A stretch of 11,716 nt of DNA from an uncultured Verrucomicrobiota bacterium (GTDB taxonomy: Bacteria; Verrucomicrobiota; Verrucomicrobiia; Chthoniobacterales; SZAS-18). The number at the start of each line of letters is the position of its first letter. Position 1 is the stretch's first letter. The DNA is taken from positions 1 to 11,716 of the forward strand of contig CALMVM010000210.1 in assembly GCA_937873255.1 (NCBI GenBank), written 5' to 3'. The notes under the pieces were generated by a model. That model was not told the origin of the DNA, did no database searches, and saw only the letters and a list, made by a program, of their open reading frames with translations. Both the position numbers and the translations under genes were made by a program. This document shows positions 1 to 6,397 of the stretch, in pieces.

Positions 1-312
1 GTGCAGCGCCAAGTGCGGGAAGGCGACGTGTTGATCGCCAAACGGCAATGGGGCGCTTTCCACGCCACGGCGCTCGACCAGATCTTGCGGCGGCGATCCA
101 TCCGGACGCTGGTGTTCGCGGGGATTGCCACCAACTTCGGCGTGGAGTCGAGCGCACGGGCGGCCATGGACCTCGGCTATGGTCTGATCTTCGCCGAGGA
201 CGCCATGTCGAGCGTCAGCGAGGAAATGCACCGGTTCAGTGTCCTGACCCTTCTCCCGCGGATCGGTCGCGTGCGCAGTACCCACGACATCCTCGCTTTG
301 TGCCAGCGGTGA
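1..312 (+). CDS. Isochorismatase-family cysteine hydrolase-like protein, C-terminal part
   Basis: This is the last 103 residues of an isochorismatase-like alpha/beta hydrolase. The reading frame is open from base 1, so the true start lies left of the window and the GTG at base 1 is probably internal; full-length members are roughly 180-220 residues. The stretch 'GIATNFGVESSAR' (residues 41-53) is the conserved strand and nucleophile-helix region, followed by the typical 'FAEDAMSS' and 'RIGRVRST'. The position that is the catalytic Cys in nicotinamidase-type members is Gly47 here (codon ggc at 139-141). Gly at this site also occurs in true isochorismatases and in a subgroup of uncharacterised hydrolases. 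A cysteine-dependent amidase activity is therefore unlikely and the substrate cannot be named. It ends at a TGA and is followed by a non-coding stretch. Family assignment is firm; function is open. Confidence 0.85.
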   Translation: MQRQVREGDVLIAKRQWGAFHATALDQILRRRSIRTLVFAGIATNFGVESSARAAMDLGYGLIFAEDAMSSVSEEMHRFSVLTLLPRIGRVRSTHDILALCQR

Positions 313-679
313 CCGAAGCGGTGCGGCATCGGAAGAAGGTCTCCAGGCTGCAATTTGCCTCGTCAAGAAACGTCTTTTGTCGTCCCAAGACCTTCTTCTT
401 ATCCGATCGTGTCAGCAACGGAGATCTTTCCAAGCAACGCTTTTCGAGATAACTCAAGCCGTGCCAGTTGAGAAGAACCGGGCGGCACAAGACAAAACCC
501 CGGATACGCCCCGAGGGGTTCTCGACAAGGTCAGGCGTTCCCCGTCCGCCTTGCAGTTCCACGACTGAAAGCCTGCGGGGAACCAGCCCTGAATTGACCA
601 CGCTTGTGAGCCTGCTGCTACCTGTTCCCCAAAGGTTCAGGCTAACGGAGCTAGGTTCACCTTCAGCCATCTCAGCAAG
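313..679. other. Gene-free stretch with several inverted repeats
   Basis: About 370 bases lie between the hydrolase stop and the stop of the convergent SDR gene. Short open frames exist on both strands, but I recognise no protein family in them. Visible structure: an 11-bp perfect inverted repeat (332-342 with 388-398), AACCCC/GGGGTT (496-501 with 515-520), GTTCCCCG/CGGGGAAC (537-544 with 576-583) and AGCCTG/CAGGCT (609-614 with 638-643). These could be terminators for the converging genes, a structured RNA or a decayed repeat element. None has a clear T-tract. Confidence 0.5.
332..398. terminator. Long-range inverted repeat after the hydrolase gene
   Basis: GAAGAAGGTCT at 332-342 is perfectly complementary to AGACCTTCTTC at 388-398, giving an 11-bp stem with a 45-nt loop. 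It starts 19 bases after the hydrolase stop codon. The large loop and lack of a uridine run argue against a classic intrinsic terminator, so the terminator call is tentative. Confidence 0.3.
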
Positions 680-1573
680 TTAGCGGTAATACTCCGGTCG
701 GCTGATATCTTCGATCAGGCCGGGCTGCTCCGGTGCCCAGCCGAGACGCTCCCGGGTCCGGGCGCTGGACGCCGGTCCGTTGCCCGCGACCCACACGGCC
801 AGAGGGCCAAAGTGCCCGGCGGCCTCTTCGGGAGACATGGAGAGGACTGGCACGCCCAACTGCTCGCCGATGGCCTCGGCGATCTGCCGGAACGGCACGC
901 CTTCGTCGGCCACCGCGTGGAAGGGGCCGCCCCGCGCGCCTTGCTCCAACGCGAGACGGTAGAGCCGCGCCGCGTCGAGCCGGTGCACCGAGGGCCAGAG
1001 GTTCTGCCCATCGCCGACGTAAGCGGAGACACCTTTCTCCCGAGCGACGCCCGCCAGCATCGGCACGAAGCCGTGCCGCTCGCCGACGCCGTGCACCGAG
1101 CGGGGCAGCCGCACCCAGCTCGCGCGCACGCCTTTCTGTGCGACAGCAAAGGCCGTCTGCTCCGAGGCGCGGGGGAACTCCGGAATGATCGGGGCCAACG
1201 GCCCGTCCTCGGTGAACGTCTCGCCCACCGGCAGCAGACCGAAACCACCCGTGGCGATTACCGGCCGCTCGGACCCGGCGTACACTTCGCCGAAGGCTTC
1301 GATGGCTTGCTTGTCTTCTGCGGCCAGCTCGACGATCCTGGAAAAGTCGAGGCCGAAAGCCAGGTGGACGACGCCGTCGGCGGCGGCGGCAGCCCGCTTG
1401 AGGGTTTCCAGATCGGCGAGCGAGCCGAGCAGGGGTCGCGCGCCCAGGGCACGCAGCGCTTCGGCTTTTTGCTCCGAGCGGGCGAGGCCGACGACTTGGT
1501 GGCCTGCCGCGACTAATTCGGGGACGAGGGCCGAGCCTACCCATCCGTTTGCACCGGTGGTAAATACGCGCAT
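680..1573 (-). CDS. Atypical SDR / NAD-dependent epimerase-like oxidoreductase
   Basis: The 297-residue protein has an N-terminal Rossmann fold with the extended/atypical SDR signature 'TGANGWVG' (residues 6-13), followed by 'GHQVVGLARS', which reads the cofactor. The middle part 'ASEQTAFAVAQKGVRASWVRLP' lies where classical SDRs have YxxxK, but no such motif is present. This matches the atypical SDR group often annotated as NAD-dependent epimerase or SDR family oxidoreductase. 'SVHGVGERHGFVP' and the C-terminal 'RTRERLGWAP' also fit that group. The substrate is unknown. The ATG at 1573 is preceded on the minus strand by a purine-rich GGAAGAAG, supporting this start. The gene is divergent from a TetR regulator at 1747 and its promoter is covered by palindromic sites, so it is very likely that regulator's target. 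Reaction unassigned; fold and family confident. Confidence 0.88.
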   Translation of the reverse strand: MRVFTTGANGWVGSALVPELVAAGHQVVGLARSEQKAEALRALGARPLLGSLADLETLKRAAAAADGVVHLAFGLDFSRIVELAAEDKQAIEAFGEVYAGSERPVIATGGFGLLPVGETFTEDGPLAPIIPEFPRASEQTAFAVAQKGVRASWVRLPRSVHGVGERHGFVPMLAGVAREKGVSAYVGDGQNLWPSVHRLDAARLYRLALEQGARGGPFHAVADEGVPFRQIAEAIGEQLGVPVLSMSPEEAAGHFGPLAVWVAGNGPASSARTRERLGWAPEQPGLIEDISRPEYYR

Positions 1574-1683
1574 GATCGTTTCTTCTTCCGAGGTTTTTGT
1601 TTGCTTGGCGGTTGGTTCCTTCCCGTGGATGCTTGTTCATTCCAAGGGCAGGCATGAACCGGTAAGTTTACCGGGATCCCGTT

Positions 1684-1727
1684 GTGTCAGTGAATGACAT
1701 AATAGGCCGTAGTGACAGTGACTGTCA
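1684..1727. promoter_or_regulatory. Twin palindromic operator between SDR gene and tetR
   Basis: Two 16-base blocks offset by exactly 28 bp, GTGTCAGTGAATGACA (1684-1699) and GTGACAGTGACTGTCA (1712-1727), agree at 13 of 16 positions. The second holds a perfect 15-bp palindrome TGACAGT-G-ACTGTCA (1713-1727); the first holds TGTCA-N5-TGACA (1685-1699). Near-palindromes of this size in a tetR divergent spacer are typical of TetR operators. They overlap the -35 and -10 of the minus-strand promoter, so binding should block transcription of the SDR gene and probably of tetR. Confidence 0.75.
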
Positions 1728-1728
1728 A
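1699..1728 (-). promoter_or_regulatory. Sigma-70-like promoter of the SDR/epimerase gene
   Basis: Read on the minus strand there is a perfect -35 TTGACA (1728-1723), an 18-bp spacer and a -10 TATTAT (1704-1699, five of six consensus bases). It points at the ATG at 1573 and leaves a 5' leader of about 120 nt. The -35 lies inside the right palindrome, and the -10 abuts the left one. Confidence 0.65.
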
Positions 1729-1746
1729 ACAGGATAAGATAAAACG

Positions 1747-2337
1747 ATGCCCCGCAACGGAGAACCCGCGCGCCGACGCTTGCAGCAAGCCGCCGTCGAG
1801 TTGTTCTGCGAGCGCGGCTACGATCAGACCACGGCCGCCGAGATCGCCGCGCGCGCCGGGGTGACCGAGCGGACCTTCTTTCGCCACTTCCCCGACAAGC
1901 GCGAAGTGCTCTTCGACGGCCAGGCCAAGCTGCGCGAACTGCTGACCGACGCCATCGCCAGGACTCCCGCGACGCTCAAGCCGTTGGAGACGCTGTACCG
2001 GGCGTTCCGGTCGGTGGAGAAGCCCCTGGAGGATAACCGGCCTTTTTCTTTCCCTCGCCAGCAGGTGATCGACCGCTCCCCCGCGCTGCAGGAGCGCGAG
2101 CTGGCGAAGGTCGCGGCCCTCGCCGAGGCATTGGCGCAGGCGTTGCGACGGCGCGGCGTGGACGAACGTCTTGCAGCCTTGGCGGCCCGGACTGGGATGG
2201 AGACTTTCCGCCACGCGGTCGAGTCGTGGCTCGCCGACCCTGCGGGCGGGGTGGGGGCGCACCTCGACCGCGCCTTCGATGAACTGCACGGGTTGGCCGC
2301 ATCGTTCTCCACGAGAAAAACACGACATCGCCAATGA
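1747..2337 (+). CDS. TetR-family transcriptional regulator (first)
   Basis: A 196-residue one-component repressor of the usual TetR length. The N-terminal helix-turn-helix is clear: 'AAVELFCERGYDQTTAAEIA' leads into 'ARAGVTERTFFRHFPDKREVLF' (about residues 15-56), with the conserved TFFRHF recognition-helix region. The C-terminal part (about 60-190) is the divergent ligand-binding and dimerisation domain and does not reveal the ligand. The start is the ATG at 1747, with AGGA at 1731-1734 as a distant possible ribosome site. It is transcribed away from the SDR/epimerase gene, and the 173-bp spacer contains two palindromic boxes. The simplest model is autorepression plus repression of the SDR gene, relieved by a small ligand that may be the SDR's substrate. 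Family is certain; targets are inferred from position. Confidence 0.93.
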   Translation: MPRNGEPARRRLQQAAVELFCERGYDQTTAAEIAARAGVTERTFFRHFPDKREVLFDGQAKLRELLTDAIARTPATLKPLETLYRAFRSVEKPLEDNRPFSFPRQQVIDRSPALQERELAKVAALAEALAQALRRRGVDERLAALAARTGMETFRHAVESWLADPAGGVGAHLDRAFDELHGLAASFSTRKTRHRQ

Positions 2338-2674
2338 AGTGCCTCCGGTTCCTGGCGTGCGTGATCAGACCGCCAAGCAAGAACCCGTTGGCCTCCGTTC
2401 CATGGGCGGTCAGTTACCCCAAACTTTCGATTTCCCAAAGACGGTCTCTTGACGCACCAATGGCTAATTCGGGATTGGCGTCCAACGACGGAGGTTGCTG
2501 CGTCGGTAGGACCAACACGAGGGAGAGCCTGCCAGCATCCGGATATTGCGTGCTCCAGGACGGAGGCTGATTTTGTGGCTGCCTTCCGACAGGGACGAAA
2601 GAGCGGACTCGGCAGTGGGCTTTTCGAGTGTCACCACGCGGGCTGGCTGCACACGATCCTTCGCTACTTCCCAG
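2338..2674. other. Intergenic region without a recognised gene
   Basis: About 337 bases separate the tetR stop from the stop of the convergent glutathionyl-hydroquinone reductase gene. An 86-codon plus-strand frame (2449-2709) and a 77-codon minus-strand frame cross it. Neither resembles a family I know, and both run into the neighbouring gene's sequence in another frame. The only structure noticed is a GACCGCC/GGCGGTC inverted repeat near 2368-2411. I see no terminator with a T-tract. Confidence 0.5.
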
Positions 2675-3622
2675 TCATCCCACCCGCTCCCGGCCATGGG
2701 GCGCGGTGAGATCCTGGCAGGGGCCGACTGGCACGATGCGGGTGGGGTTGACGCTGTCGTGCGTGCAGTAATAGCTCCGCCGGATATGGTCGAAGTTCAC
2801 CGTGTCGGCCACGCCGGGAACTTGGTAGAGGTCGCGCAGATAGCCGGACAGGTGCGGGTAATCGGCCACCCGGCGCAGGTTGCACTTGAACAGGCCCACG
2901 TACACGGCGTCGAAGCGCACCAGCGTTACGAAGAGCCGCCAGTCTCTTTCCAGCGGCGCGGGTCCGAAGAGAAAGCGCCGCCCGGCCAGACGCGTCTCCA
3001 ACTCGTCCAGGGTGGCAAAGAGCGGGTACACGGCGGCCTCGTAGGCAGCCTGGGTGGTGGCGAACCCGGCGCGGTACACGCCATCGTTGACCGTCTCGTA
3101 GAGGTGGGTGTTCAGTGTGTCGATCTCCACCCGATGCTCCCAGGGATAGAGGTCGAGTCCGGGATGGTCGGCTACCGCGTCGAACTCATGGCCGAACATC
3201 CGCAGCAGGTCGTCGTCGGAGTTGCTGACGATGCGGTGCGTCTGTCTGTCCCAGAGCACCGGCACCGATGCGCGGCCCCGGAAGCCGGGATCGGTTGCTG
3301 TGTAGGCTTCGCTCAGGAACCGGAACCCGTTGACCGGGTCTGGCGAGCAACCCGAACCTTCGCGGAACGCCCAGCCGCGCTCGTCACGGATCGGGTCCAC
3401 GACGGTCATCCCGACGGCGGCTTGCAGTCCCTTGAGTTGGCGGGCAATGACGATGCGGTGCGCCCACGGGCAAGCTAGCGAGACGTAAAGGTGGTAGCGA
3501 CCGGCAACGGCAGGGTAACCGGAGGAACCGTCCCGCGTGACCCAGTCCCGGAAGGCATCTTCCTGGCGCTCGAAAGAGCCGTCGGCGGACTGCTCGTCGG
3601 AGAGCGGTGCTTGGGTGTTCAT
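2675..3622 (-). CDS. Glutathionyl-hydroquinone reductase (GST superfamily, YqjG/PcpF/ECM4 type)
   Basis: A 315-residue cytoplasmic enzyme of the Xi-class glutathione transferases. It reduces glutathionyl-hydroquinones to hydroquinones using glutathione, so it salvages or detoxifies quinones. The thioredoxin-like domain carries 'LACPWAHR' with catalytic Cys51. Other family marks are 'NSDDDLLRMF', 'INDGVYRAGFATTQ'-like 'VNDGVYRAGFATTQ', 'RRFLFGPAPLERDWRLF', 'RFDAVYVGLFKCN' and the C-terminal 'TVNFDHIRRSYYCTH' plus 'NPTRIVPVGP', which carry the conserved Tyr residues. The start is the ATG at 3622: an open frame continues upstream to 3955, but that part lies inside the nitroreductase gene and looks unrelated. 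Only 13 bases separate it from the upstream nitroreductase, so the two are probably co-transcribed. Glutathione use by the host is implied but not shown here. Confidence 0.92.
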   Translation of the reverse strand: MNTQAPLSDEQSADGSFERQEDAFRDWVTRDGSSGYPAVAGRYHLYVSLACPWAHRIVIARQLKGLQAAVGMTVVDPIRDERGWAFREGSGCSPDPVNGFRFLSEAYTATDPGFRGRASVPVLWDRQTHRIVSNSDDDLLRMFGHEFDAVADHPGLDLYPWEHRVEIDTLNTHLYETVNDGVYRAGFATTQAAYEAAVYPLFATLDELETRLAGRRFLFGPAPLERDWRLFVTLVRFDAVYVGLFKCNLRRVADYPHLSGYLRDLYQVPGVADTVNFDHIRRSYYCTHDSVNPTRIVPVGPCQDLTAPHGRERVG

Positions 3623-3635
3623 CGGCGGAGCGGTG

Positions 3636-4247
3636 TCACCACGCGGGTTGTCCCCAGCGCGCGAAAACGACCTCGGCGATGGCCTTGCGCTGACGCGGGG
3701 CTCGCTCCATCTGCGCGAAGTGCTCCGGCAGGGCCGCCGGATCGCCCCGGTAGCCAAGCGCCCAACACGCCACCGGGTCAAAGCCCTCCGGCACCTCCAG
3801 GGCGGCGCGCAGAGCCGGGGCGTCATAGCCCGCCATGCCGTGGACGTACAGCCCGAGCGCCGTCGCCTGGATAGCGAGGTTCGCAGAAGCGGCCCCCGTG
3901 TCATGCGGGGCGACGGCGTTGGGTTGGTCGTTGTGGGTGAAGGTGCGCTTGGCAAAGCTGGCGAAGAGCACCGGCGCGGACCCGGCCCAGCCCCGGTTCG
4001 CCTCCGTCAGGCAACCAAAGATGCGTTCATAAGTTTCGTCGCCGCGCCGCCCCACGACGAAGCGCCAGGGCTGCTCGTTGTACGAAGAGGCCGCCCAAGT
4101 CGCGGCCGTGAAGAGCGTGCGCAGGTCGTCTTCGCTGACGGCTTGGTCGGAAAACGCGCGCGGGCTCCAGCGGCGCAGCAGCAGCGGTTCCACGGCGGCG
4201 TCGGGCGTGGCGAGTTTGGTTTGGTCGAGAAGATCGGAGGCACGCAT
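3636..4247 (-). CDS. Nitroreductase-family FMN oxidoreductase
   Basis: A 203-residue flavoprotein of the nitroreductase superfamily, whose members use NAD(P)H and FMN to reduce nitro groups, quinones or related electrophiles in the cytoplasm. Evidence: 'LLLRRWSPRAFSD' (about residues 22-34), the classic N-terminal FMN-phosphate-binding RRS/RSxRxF region; 'AATWAASSYNEQPWRFVV' (about 48-65), the P-loop-like SxxNxQPWRF motif; then 'HDTGAASANLAIQATALGLYVHGMAGYD', the dimer and flavin helix; and a C-terminal Trp-rich end. Length is typical. The ATG at 4247 has no obvious Shine-Dalgarno sequence. It sits between the NADP-binding reductase-like gene (61 bp upstream) and the hydroquinone reductase (13 bp downstream). 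That context favours quinone or nitroaromatic reduction, but the natural substrate cannot be read from sequence. Confidence 0.92.
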   Translation of the reverse strand: MRASDLLDQTKLATPDAAVEPLLLRRWSPRAFSDQAVSEDDLRTLFTAATWAASSYNEQPWRFVVGRRGDETYERIFGCLTEANRGWAGSAPVLFASFAKRTFTHNDQPNAVAPHDTGAASANLAIQATALGLYVHGMAGYDAPALRAALEVPEGFDPVACWALGYRGDPAALPEHFAQMERAPRQRKAIAEVVFARWGQPAW

Positions 4248-4308
4248 GGATGGAAAGATGGAGTGAAGGGGACGGTGGTTTGATGGCTTGGCGTTCTTCG
4301 GGTTGTCT

Positions 4309-4941
4309 TTACTCGCGCTCCAGGGCGCGCACGAAGTGGAGTTCCAGGGCGGAAAGTGGCCCGCCGACCTCGTGCATCGCGCCGCCGGTCTTGAGCGAGC
4401 CGAGGTCGACGGCGGCCAGGCCCGTGCTGTCGATCAGGTCGCTGGTCACCCGCTTGGCTTCGGCGTCGTCGCCAGAGACGAAGAGGACGGTGCGCGGCTT
4501 GGCGGGCGAGAAGTCTTGGATCCACGACATGGGCATGTTGCTGATGGACTTGACCAGCCGCGCGCCCGCAGCCAGTTGCGCCACGATCTCGCTGGAGGTC
4601 AGACCGTGCAAGGCGGCGCGCGATCTGGCCACCCCGTCCAAGCTGAGGTCCGGGTCGGGGTCCGCGTGGGCGTTGGTCGCATCAACGAGCAGGCGTCCGC
4701 GCCAGTCGATGCCTGCGAGCGCGCCGGGGACGTTGACCCAGTTGACGGCGAGGATGACGACCTCGCAGTCGGCGGCCTGCTGCCTGGTTCCCGCGCTGGC
4801 ACCGGGGCCGAGCTTGGCGGCGAAGTCGGCCAGGGTTTCCGGGCCCCGGGAGTTGGAGACGACGATCTCGTGACCGGCGCCAAGCAGGTGGCGACCGAAC
4901 GTGCCGGTCACGGTGCCCGCGCCGATGAATCCTATTTTCAT
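4309..4941 (-). CDS. NADPH-dependent F420 reductase-like NADP-binding protein
   Basis: A 210-residue Rossmann protein of the NADPH:F420 oxidoreductase / pyrroline-5-carboxylate-reductase-like NADP-binding family. It begins 'MKIGFIGAGTVTGTFG' (dinucleotide loop at residues 4-16), followed by 'VSNSRGPETL' (about 28-37), where the Ser-Arg pair fits the 2'-phosphate of NADP. 'VVILAVNWVNVP' and 'RLLVDATNAHADPD' are the standard following strands. 'LVKSISNMPMSW' and 'RTVLFVSGDDAEAKRV' complete the fold, and 'GAMHEVGGPLSALELHFVRAL' is the C-terminal helix. Many bacteria that lack F420 have such homologues, so use of F420 should not be assumed. It is the first gene of the minus-strand operon, starts at the ATG at 4941 and faces the LysR gene across 84 bp. 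It could act as a separate NADPH-linked reductase for the same chemical signal. Confidence 0.88.
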   Translation of the reverse strand: MKIGFIGAGTVTGTFGRHLLGAGHEIVVSNSRGPETLADFAAKLGPGASAGTRQQAADCEVVILAVNWVNVPGALAGIDWRGRLLVDATNAHADPDPDLSLDGVARSRAALHGLTSSEIVAQLAAGARLVKSISNMPMSWIQDFSPAKPRTVLFVSGDDAEAKRVTSDLIDSTGLAAVDLGSLKTGGAMHEVGGPLSALELHFVRALERE

Positions 4942-4991
4942 GATACCGGCAGCTTGCGCCCGCCCCGGGAGCTTGGGAAATACAGGGTTTC

Positions 4992-5026
4992 TTGCTTAGC
5001 GATCACTTTTGGTTATGGCTAGGCAA
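4992..5026. promoter_or_regulatory. Candidate LysR-type operator in the divergent spacer
   Basis: TTGCTTAGC (4992-5000) and GCTAGGCAA (5018-5026) form a 9-bp inverted repeat with a single non-Watson-Crick position (T4996 opposite G5022) around a 17-bp spacer. The right arm touches the first base of the lysR ATG. A site here could allow autorepression while the regulator activates the reductase operon on the opposite strand. I could not identify a convincing -35/-10 pair for either gene. Confidence 0.4.
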
Positions 5027-5967
5027 TGGAACTGCGCCACCTGCGTTACTTCGTCGCCGTGGCGCAAGAGCAGAACGTGACGCGCGCCGCGCGCAAGCTC
5101 CACGTCTCGCAGCCGGGACTCAGCAGCCAGATCCACGACCTCGAAGCGGAACTCGGGTTTGCCTTGTTCGAGCGCCAGCCCCGCTCCATGCAACTGTCGG
5201 CCGCCGGCCGCATCTTCCTTGGCGAGGCGCGGGAAGTCCTCGCGCGCGCCGTACTCGCGGTGGAACGAGCCCGTGCCAGTCTCGCGTCACCGGCCGAGAT
5301 CCACGTCGGTTACGCACCGTCGGGCACGACGGAGATTTTGCCCCGCGCTCTGCGTGCCCTCGGACGCAGCTTTCCTGGGCTGCGCGTGACCTTGCACGAT
5401 CTGTCCGTGGAGGAAATGCTGCCGCTGCTCCTCCAAGGGAAGCTGGACGTGGCGCTGACGCTGCCGCCACACACGAAGCCGCGCGAACTAAGCTTGCAGG
5501 AAGTGGAACGCTACGAGATGTGCGTCGCCGTCGGCCCGGCCCATCCCCTGGCTGGAGCGCCGTGCGTCCGCCTCGATCAGGTGGCCGCCGGACCCGTGGC
5601 GACCTACTCCCGCAAGGACTATCCGGGCTACCACAAACGTCTGGAAGCGATGTTCGCCACCGTGGGCCGCAAGCCGCGGATCGGCAGCGAACACGACGGG
5701 GTGACCAGTCTGATAGCCGCCGTCGCGGCCGGCCAGGAGTTCTCGCTCGTGCCGAGCTGCGCGGCTAGTTTGACCGGCCCGCAGATCAAGCTGCTGAAGC
5801 TGCGTCCCGCGCTGCCGCCGATGTCCATCGTCGCGCTCTGGCGCAAAGATGCCGAGACAGAACAGGTGCGAGCATTTGTTGCCGCCAGTCTTCCAAGTGA
5901 AGCGAAGAATGACCGGGATCCTCGACGTGATTCGGCAAGAAAGCCTTACGGCGGCCTTGGGAAGTGA
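5026..5967 (+). CDS. LysR-family transcriptional regulator
   Basis: A 313-residue LysR-type regulator of normal length. Residues 1-60 form the winged helix-turn-helix: 'MELRHLRYFVAVAQEQNVTR' then 'AARKLHVSQPGLSSQIHDLE' and 'LGFALFERQPRSMQLSAAGR', all canonical. The C-terminal effector-binding domain (about 88-295) begins 'IHVGYAPSGTTEILP' and shows the two-lobed pattern, including 'GKLDVALTLPP' and 'HDGVTSLIAAVAAGQEFSLVP'. This subgroup often senses aromatic or other small carboxylate ligands, but the inducer cannot be read. It is divergent from the NADP-binding reductase, nitroreductase and hydroquinone reductase operon, which is its likely target; an inverted repeat lies in the spacer. The start at 5026 is the only one preserving the standard N-terminus. 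A hairpin follows the stop within five bases. Confidence 0.94.
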   Translation: MELRHLRYFVAVAQEQNVTRAARKLHVSQPGLSSQIHDLEAELGFALFERQPRSMQLSAAGRIFLGEAREVLARAVLAVERARASLASPAEIHVGYAPSGTTEILPRALRALGRSFPGLRVTLHDLSVEEMLPLLLQGKLDVALTLPPHTKPRELSLQEVERYEMCVAVGPAHPLAGAPCVRLDQVAAGPVATYSRKDYPGYHKRLEAMFATVGRKPRIGSEHDGVTSLIAAVAAGQEFSLVPSCAASLTGPQIKLLKLRPALPPMSIVALWRKDAETEQVRAFVAASLPSEAKNDRDPRRDSARKPYGGLGK

Positions 5968-5971
5968 TCGG

Positions 5972-5992
5972 TTGCATCCGAAGAGGATGCAA
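5972..5992 (+). terminator. Hairpin directly after lysR
   Basis: TTGCATCC (5972-5979) and GGATGCAA (5985-5992) form a perfect 8-bp stem around a GAAGA loop, starting four bases after the lysR TGA. The position fits transcription termination or 3'-end protection. No uridine run follows, so an intrinsic terminator is only a possibility. Confidence 0.45.
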
Positions 5993-6341
5993 ACGGCAGG
6001 GGAACACCTCGAAGCAGGCACAGATTTCCCGGATTGATCCCACTACCATCCGTGACATCTGGCCCTACGACATAGGACCCTCTGTCTTGAAAGTGCTCCT
6101 TCGCCGCACAAGCAGGCTGCTTTTAAGCCAGCGTCTCAGCGGCGGAGGTTTTGCGACGGGCAGGATCAATGGCTCCAACCAAAGCCGTTTCGCGGAGGCA
6201 TTTCGGTGTGAAGTCGGCGTGTTCCCCGCCCGCTGATGGTGGGGCTGGCGTACCGGGAAGGCAGACCGCGCGGGGGCTGCCGTTGCATGGTCCAGAGGTC
6301 AGACGAAGCAGGGAGTAGAAGCCGGAGGCGTCGGCCATCCC

Positions 6342-6374
6342 GGCACCGGTGCCTTGACGCGGTGGGAACCGCGT
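6342..6374. terminator. Palindrome and hairpin after the second tetR gene
   Basis: A perfect 12-bp palindrome GGCACC|GGTGCC (6342-6353) stands three bases from a 7-bp stem ACGCGGT/ACCGCGT (6357-6363 with 6368-6374). On the plus strand the second has a GGGA tetraloop. On the minus strand both lie 24-56 bases beyond the tetR stop, a plausible 3'-end structure. No T-tract is present. Confidence 0.35.
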
Positions 6375-6397
6375 GACGTTCGCGAAGCTTTTGTAAA

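Larger units (their letters stand above)
5968..6397. other. Convergent intergenic region, 430 bp, no recognised gene
   Basis: The lysR and second tetR genes converge on this stretch. Several overlapping frames of 60-160 codons cross it on both strands, but none has a recognisable domain and they contradict one another, so I call no gene. It holds the hairpins listed separately at 5972-5992 and 6342-6374. A decayed gene or a genome-wide repeat is possible and cannot be tested from this window alone. Confidence 0.5.

Noticed and set aside
236..670. 144-codon minus-strand frame overlapping the hydrolase end and the gene-free stretch
   Set aside because: No family resemblance, and it overlaps a real coding end on the opposite strand. 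Kept only as a possible repeat-derived frame.
812..1516. Long plus-strand open frame (234 codons) opposite the SDR/epimerase gene
   Set aside because: It is antisense to a gene with clear SDR motifs and has no recognisable domain; long shadow frames are expected in GC-rich DNA.
2449..2709. 86-codon plus-strand frame in the tetR to hydroquinone reductase gap
   Set aside because: No recognisable domain or ribosome site, and its end runs antisense into the hydroquinone reductase gene.
2675..3955. Longer 426-residue version of the hydroquinone reductase
   Set aside because: The extra N-terminal part lies within the nitroreductase gene in another frame and is low-complexity Arg/Pro/Ser-rich; the ATG at 3622 matches the family start.
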